From positions 62,001-126,000 of the forward strand of contig NZ_BHYK01000012.1 in the NCBI RefSeq assembly GCF_003865095.1: a stretch of 64,000 nucleotides of DNA. Reading direction: 5' to 3'. Each line of letters begins with the position of its first letter. Position 1 is the stretch's first letter. Positions 60,333 through 64,000 of the stretch are shown here, in pieces. This DNA is from Clostridium tagluense. Lineage in GTDB: Bacteria > Bacillota > Clostridia > Clostridiales > Clostridiaceae. The translations under genes and the position numbers were made by a program. Under the pieces are notes generated by a model. The model was not told the origin of the DNA and searched no databases. It saw only the letters and a program-made list of their open reading frames with translations.

Positions 60333-60368
60333 TATTTTTATATGTCCTTGACAAAGGGTACACATTAT

Positions 60369-60422
60369 TGAATAATACGGTATTTTAAGGGATTATTCGG
60401 TTTTTATAGTTGTGACGCTTAA
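60369..60422 (+). repeat. Direct repeat, copy 2 (pair at 56171-56224)
   Basis: Begins seven bases after the right end of the IS. Bases 60379-60422 match copy 1 at 42 of 44 positions. Its first 17 bases (60369-60385) also occur as an exact reverse complement at 61119-61135. Confidence 0.8.
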
Positions 60423-60479
60423 TATGAAGATATCGAATTAATTAACTTAATATAATTCTCTGAATCTTATATAGATCCT

Positions 60480-60980
60480 TTAGGTTTCAAAGAAAAAGAA
60501 ATCCGCAAATGTTCCTTCTTGATAAACGACTTCTTGACATGATTTTATAAGTTCAAATTTGCCGTTTGTGTATTCATCTATTATTTTATTCCAAAAATAT
60601 ATAGAAATGATATTTTTAGGATGACACATTATTTCCCACTTTCCATGCAACATATCAAATATTGTTTCTGCTGCATATTTTCCAACACCGGCTGTGCGGT
60701 ATTTATGCATGACAAAAAACTCTGACATTGCAAAGTCGCAATCCTTGCGTACAGCAAAATCTTTATCAATTAATACAAAGCCTGCCAATTTGCCATCAAC
60801 TTTTATGAAAAAAGGATAGTGATTTTTTTCTGTCCAACAATCTAATACTGCGAATTCATATGACCCAAATTGATTAACATCAAGCTTGTTATACTGAGAC
60901 CACTCATAACAATATAATTCAAGCAAATTTTGAAGTATCTCTTTCTCATCGTTATTAACTTTTACAACCTGTATATCCAT
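60480..60980 (-). CDS. GNAT family N-acetyltransferase
   Basis: 166 residues. The acetyl-CoA site is visible as FFVMHKYRTAGVGKYAAETIF (motif A, R/Q-x-x-G-x-G/A), preceded by KVDGKLAGFVLIDKD (strands 2-4) and followed by HPKNIISIYFWNKIIDEYTNGKF (motif B). The substrate could be a small molecule, a peptide or an antibiotic; the sequence does not decide. GGAGGAAAAATA precedes ATG. The gene lies between the 17-base inverted repeats at 60369 and 61119. Confidence 0.87.
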   Translation of the reverse strand: MDIQVVKVNNDEKEILQNLLELYCYEWSQYNKLDVNQFGSYEFAVLDCWTEKNHYPFFIKVDGKLAGFVLIDKDFAVRKDCDFAMSEFFVMHKYRTAGVGKYAAETIFDMLHGKWEIMCHPKNIISIYFWNKIIDEYTNGKFELIKSCQEVVYQEGTFADFFFFET

Positions 60981-61521
60981 TATTTTTCCTCCAATGCTAA
61001 TATAACTAACCTTTAATTCAAACTTTCTTACGGTGTCGTCTTAACTAATTGTAATTATAGCATATTTTTATATGGATAATCACTATTTTTGTAAAATATA
61101 GTAAATATTCTTATTTTTAAATACCGTATTATTCAGTTTTCAAAGACCATTATTCGTGTTTACCATTCCAATTGTTAAGACGTACTTTTTTCAAAGTTTG
61201 AAACAACCTATACTATTAATAAACACCTTTTATTTTATATTTCTTTATAAAGAAAATGATAAAAACTACTAATGGTATAGCTAAGAAATTTCTTAACATT
61301 GCTTTTTTTATTGTGATAAAATTTTGGTATAAGTCCCAGAAAAATCGGGAATCTACATTTAGCATAAGTACATATAATTTGCTATGATTAGAATTAGAAA
61401 GTCATATATAATACATTTTCCCCTACAATACAGTAACTGCAGTCATTTACAACATATCAAAAAATATCAAGAAAAGTAAATCACTAGATGATATACTATA
61501 TTCAAAGGTTGGTGATGGATT
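60981..61521. other. Divergent intergenic region between GNAT and AraC-NTase genes
   Basis: 541 bases, no supported ORF. It holds a 9-bp inverted repeat CGTCTTAAC (61037-61045) / GTTAAGACG (61174-61182), the 17-base inverted copy of the direct repeat start at 61119-61135, and a ribosome binding site just before 61522. Confidence 0.6.
61119..61135 (-). repeat. 17-base inverted copy of the direct-repeat start
   Basis: AAATACCGTATTATTCA is the exact reverse complement of 60369-60385, 734 bases away, so the GNAT gene sits between perfect inverted repeats. Confidence 0.75.
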
Positions 61522-62826
61522 ATGTCTGACTATTTTAATGAGCTCCAAAAGACATTAGATTATATAGAAGAAAATATTAAGGAAGATATTACACTTGAAC
61601 AATTATCAGCGTTATGTTTTTATTCTACTCATCATTATCATCGAGTATTTCAATCAGTTATAGGAATTCCTGTAGCAGATTATATAAAGAAAAGAAAATT
61701 ATCTGTGGCAGCTGGGGAAATTATAGGAACAGATAAGAAGATAATTGATATTGCATTGGACTTTGGATTCAATTGTCATGAAACCTTTTCTAGGGCATTC
61801 AAGAGAATATTTGATATTACGCCTAATGATTATAGGAAGCTTAATACGCATGCTATCCCAACGGATTTTTGGAAAGTAAGTTTTGCCAGCAGCAATTTGC
61901 AAAAACGATATATGCAGGCAGTGGAAACATTGTGCGAAAGACTGAAGATGGACAGCAATGTCATAGCTGTGATTTTAGAAGGAAGTCTATCCTACGATCA
62001 GGTATGGGAGAAATCAGATATTGATATGGAGATTATTGTTAATGATAATAGTAAGCCTACTCCTTGGATTTGTCTCATAGAAGATGATATATACATAAAT
62101 GGAAATGTAAAGACCAGAAGCGAATTTAGACAGAGTGTAGCAAGGATAAGAAGGGGTTCAGGCGCACATTCATACTTTTCATTAGGAACTATGGTCTACT
62201 GCAAGGACGAATCTGTAAGAGAGATTTTCGAAAGCGTCAATGCGGATGATGAAATAGGTGAAAGGGATAGATCTTATGCTTTAATGGAAAGAACGGAATG
62301 GGTTCTTTGGAGACTATATAAGGCAGAAAAATGGCTGAAAGTTAAAAGTGATGTAAGGTATTCCTATTTATGGATAACCGAAGTGTTAACATATATAGCA
62401 GCCATAGAGGTGCTGTTAAATAATAGTATTCCGTCAAGAGAGGTTATATTACAAGCATTAAAGTATAATAGTCCAATTATTGAAAAATTATATGTGGGGC
62501 TTATGGATGAGAAAAAAAACAGCATAAATATATCTCAATCTATTGACATGATTTATGAGTATTTGAGACAACGTATGGATATCATATGCAAGCCTATTTT
62601 GGACTATTTTAATAAGGCAAATGAGATGAAACCACTTTCTACAATAGCACAGGATTTTAATAATACTATAGAGAGTCATATAATCTGTGAAATTTGTGAA
62701 TGGCTCTGCGAGGAGGGGGTACTACTTAAAGATATTTCACAAACTTATTTAACCAATAAAAGTAGTAGCATTGTGTATGAACCAGCCTATTTCAAGGTTG
62801 ATAGTGATATGGATGTATTAATCTAG
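61522..62826 (+). CDS. AraC-family DNA-binding domain fused to a nucleotidyltransferase-like domain
   Basis: 434 residues. The first 105 are an AraC double helix-turn-helix: IEENIKEDITLEQLSALCFYSTHHYHRVFQSVIGIPVADYIKKRKLSVAAGEI and IIDIALDFGFNCHETFSRAFKRIFDITPNDYRK. AraC domains are usually C-terminal; here it is N-terminal, as in Rob/SoxS-like proteins with effector domains. The rest (about 125-434) begins with a polymerase-beta-type nucleotidyltransferase motif: G154-S155 followed by S165-D166-I-D168, with a third acidic position not certain, and then a long helical part (WRLYKAEKWLKVKSDVRYSYLWITEVL) like aminoglycoside- or lincosamide-nucleotidyltransferases. Whether it is catalytic or a ligand sensor is open. 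A UvrA-like gene starts 85 bases later. Confidence 0.85.
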   Translation: MSDYFNELQKTLDYIEENIKEDITLEQLSALCFYSTHHYHRVFQSVIGIPVADYIKKRKLSVAAGEIIGTDKKIIDIALDFGFNCHETFSRAFKRIFDITPNDYRKLNTHAIPTDFWKVSFASSNLQKRYMQAVETLCERLKMDSNVIAVILEGSLSYDQVWEKSDIDMEIIVNDNSKPTPWICLIEDDIYINGNVKTRSEFRQSVARIRRGSGAHSYFSLGTMVYCKDESVREIFESVNADDEIGERDRSYALMERTEWVLWRLYKAEKWLKVKSDVRYSYLWITEVLTYIAAIEVLLNNSIPSREVILQALKYNSPIIEKLYVGLMDEKKNSINISQSIDMIYEYLRQRMDIICKPILDYFNKANEMKPLSTIAQDFNNTIESHIICEICEWLCEEGVLLKDISQTYLTNKSSSIVYEPAYFKVDSDMDVLI

Positions 62827-62911
62827 AAAAGTTTAGTCAGTTGAAGAAATAGTAACTTATTAGTTCTTTCAGATAATTTAGTAAGCTTCATAGATAGAGG
62901 AGGGGTTTTTA

Positions 62912-64000
62912 TTGCTAGTAAAAAAAAATATTGAGATAAAGGGTGCAAGACAAAATAATCTTAAGAATATTGATGTAAATATTCCACGAGATAAGATTAC
63001 AGTGATTACAGGTGTAAGTGGATCAGGTAAGTCATCACTTGCTTTTGATATTATTTACGGAGAGGGTCAAAGGAGATTTCTTGACTCATTACCTACATTT
63101 TCACGAAGCAGAATACCACAACTGAAGAAACCGGAAGTAGATTTTGTTTTTGGTTTATCTCCGGTTATAGCTATAGAACAAAAAAGAGGCCTTGTTAACC
63201 CAAGATCTACAGTAGGGACTATGACAGATATTTACGATTATATGAGATTGTTATATGCAACAGTTGGTACAGCTAAGTGTCCGTATTGTGGTGAAAAATA
63301 TCAGATTAAGACATCAGGACAAATAGTTGAATCTGTATTATCTCTACCAAAGGGGACAAAGATTGAATTTTTGACACCAGTACATAAGTTATACGGGGAG
63401 GATTATGCATATCTTTTTGATCACATAAGACAGAAGGGGTATAATAATCTGATTATAGATGGGAATAGAGTGGATATAAGCCAAGAAATAGAAATCGATG
63501 AATATTGTGAGCATGATATTAAAATAGTCATTGATAGATTTGAAATAAAGGGTAATATTGAAAAAAATATAACTAATTCTTTAGAAACTTCACTAGAGGT
63601 TATTGGAGAACATGTCCTTATAGCGGAGATTCTTTCAGAAGATGTACCACAAGAGATAAAAGATAGATTCTACAGCAGCTTTGGTTGTCCCAAACATCAT
63701 ATTACTATGGCTAATATAGAATCACAGTATTTTGCATTTAATAACATGGCTAGTTCCTGTAGAACTTGTGGGGGCATAGGAGCTACGAAAAAAGCAGATC
63801 AAAGGCTTATGGTGCTCAATCATGAAAAGAGTATAAATGAAGGAGCTTTTGATCCAAGTGTATATAACCCTAAGGGGGAAATTACATATAAGCATATTAT
63901 AATGTACAACCTTTCAAAGCATTATCGTTTCAGTCTTGATACACCTTTTAGAAATTTATCTAATGAAATTAAAGATATATTGTTTTATGGAACAAAAGGT
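62912..64000 (+). CDS. UvrA-like ABC ATPase, N-terminal part (3' end outside window)
   Basis: 363 codons are present. The opening [54 protein letters not shown] contains Walker A (GVSGSGKSS, about 34-42), and [39 protein letters not shown] is the UvrA family stretch. A zinc site CPYCGEKY is followed by a divergent UvrB-/DNA-binding region and a second CRTCGGIG zinc motif. Sequence around the insertion departs from housekeeping UvrA, so this is one of the UvrA-like paralogues (UvrA2/DrrC type), some of which protect against DNA-binding antibiotics. Start is TTG at 62912 with AGAGGAGGGG 7 bases upstream. It may be co-transcribed with the AraC-NTase gene. Confidence 0.9.
   Translation, partial: MLVKKNIEIKGARQNNLKNIDVNIPRDKITVITGVSGSGKSSLAFDIIYGEGQRRFLDSLPTFSRSRIPQLKKPEVDFVFGLSPVIAIEQKRGLVNPRSTVGTMTDIYDYMRLLYATVGTAKCPYCGEKYQIKTSGQIVESVLSLPKGTKIEFLTPVHKLYGEDYAYLFDHIRQKGYNNLIIDGNRVDISQEIEIDEYCEHDIKIVIDRFEIKGNIEKNITNSLETSLEVIGEHVLIAEILSEDVPQEIKDRFYSSFGCPKHHITMANIESQYFAFNNMASSCRTCGGIGATKKADQRLMVLNHEKSINEGAFDPSVYNPKGEITYKHIIMYNLSKHYRFSLDTPFRNLSNEIKDILFYGTKG

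Larger units (their letters stand above)
58910..60362 (+). mobile_element. IS3-family insertion sequence (IS150-like), apparently intact
   Basis: 1453 bp. The ends are imperfect inverted repeats beginning TGTACCCT: left TGTACCCTATAAGATAGACA, right (reversed) TGTACCCTTTGTCAAGGACA, with the TG...CA termini usual for IS3. It carries orfA and orfB in the expected -1 arrangement with a slippery A7 at 59373-59379. No convincing target-site duplication is seen. Just inside the left end is a 14-bp-stem hairpin that may block transcription from outside. Confidence 0.87.

Noticed and set aside
58900-60370. Target-site duplication of the IS
   Set aside because: The three to five bases flanking the two ends do not match in any register.
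1-64000. CRISPR arrays, tRNA or rRNA genes, prophage
   Set aside because: No regularly spaced repeats, no tRNA cloverleaf with CCA-adjacent T-arm, no rRNA stretch and no phage structural genes were seen.

Overview
The window is A+T-rich DNA from a spore-forming, low-GC Gram-positive bacterium, most likely Clostridium sensu stricto. The evidence is two spore-germination loci (cwlJ/gerQ-like and a complete ger receptor operon), Firmicute-type leader RNAs (T-box, cobalamin, ykkC class), AGGAGG-type ribosome binding sites, and anaerobe-type sulfur and Mrp/NifX-like gene sets. Assignments rest on motifs and family knowledge; no database search was possible.

Layout. 1-0.4 kb: 3' end of cysS. 0.5-6.1 kb: YhhN-like membrane protein, a T-box leader in front of a truncated aspartyl/asparaginyl-tRNA synthetase, a MATE pump with a palindromic operator, manA and a lipoprotein cyclophilin. 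6.2-7.1 kb: cwlJ plus a gerQ-like gene. 7.5-12.5 kb: Ser/Thr kinase, chemoreceptor, NlpC/P60 peptidase. 12.6-19.5 kb (minus strand): DUF3810, mscL, a NifX-like/Mrp/DUF134 group, and a sulfane-sulfur operon (rhodanese, ArsR, CoA-disulfide reductase-rhodanese-TusA, DsrE). 19.6-23.7 kb: four-gene ger operon. 23.9-27.1 kb: YtrA-type GntR regulator with an ABC transporter. 27.5-41.2 kb: zinc-ribbon protein, PAS-GGDEF-EAL protein, P-type ATPase, amidase, second MATE pump, polysaccharide deacetylase, OPT transporter with a PqqD-like partner, small proteins. 41.2-45.8 kb: bacitracin/lantibiotic-type ABC transporter with its two-component system. 45.8-49.9 kb: ykkC-class riboswitch in front of an ABC-2 exporter and a phosphodiesterase-like gene. 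50.0-53.6 kb: cobalamin riboswitch, CGGC protein and a BtuFCD-type importer. 53.7-55.6 kb: broken response regulator and a beta-CASP nuclease.

55.9-64.0 kb looks like an accessory region: small membrane proteins, an ABC exporter, a TIM-barrel gene remnant, an apparently intact IS3-family element, a GNAT acetyltransferase, an AraC regulator fused to a nucleotidyltransferase-like domain, and the start of a UvrA-like ATPase. A 54-bp direct repeat brackets the exporter and the IS.

The most interesting signal is immediately upstream of that ABC exporter (56668-56816). A 13-codon leader ORF overlaps a set of mutually exclusive hairpins, the last of which contains the exporter's ribosome binding site and abuts its start codon. 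This is the architecture of erm-type translational attenuation, here in front of a membrane exporter. Two A10 homopolymers that put genes out of frame (CoA-disulfide reductase/DsrE junction, and the start of the ger C subunit) are the next most notable; they may be slippage sites or sequencing errors.
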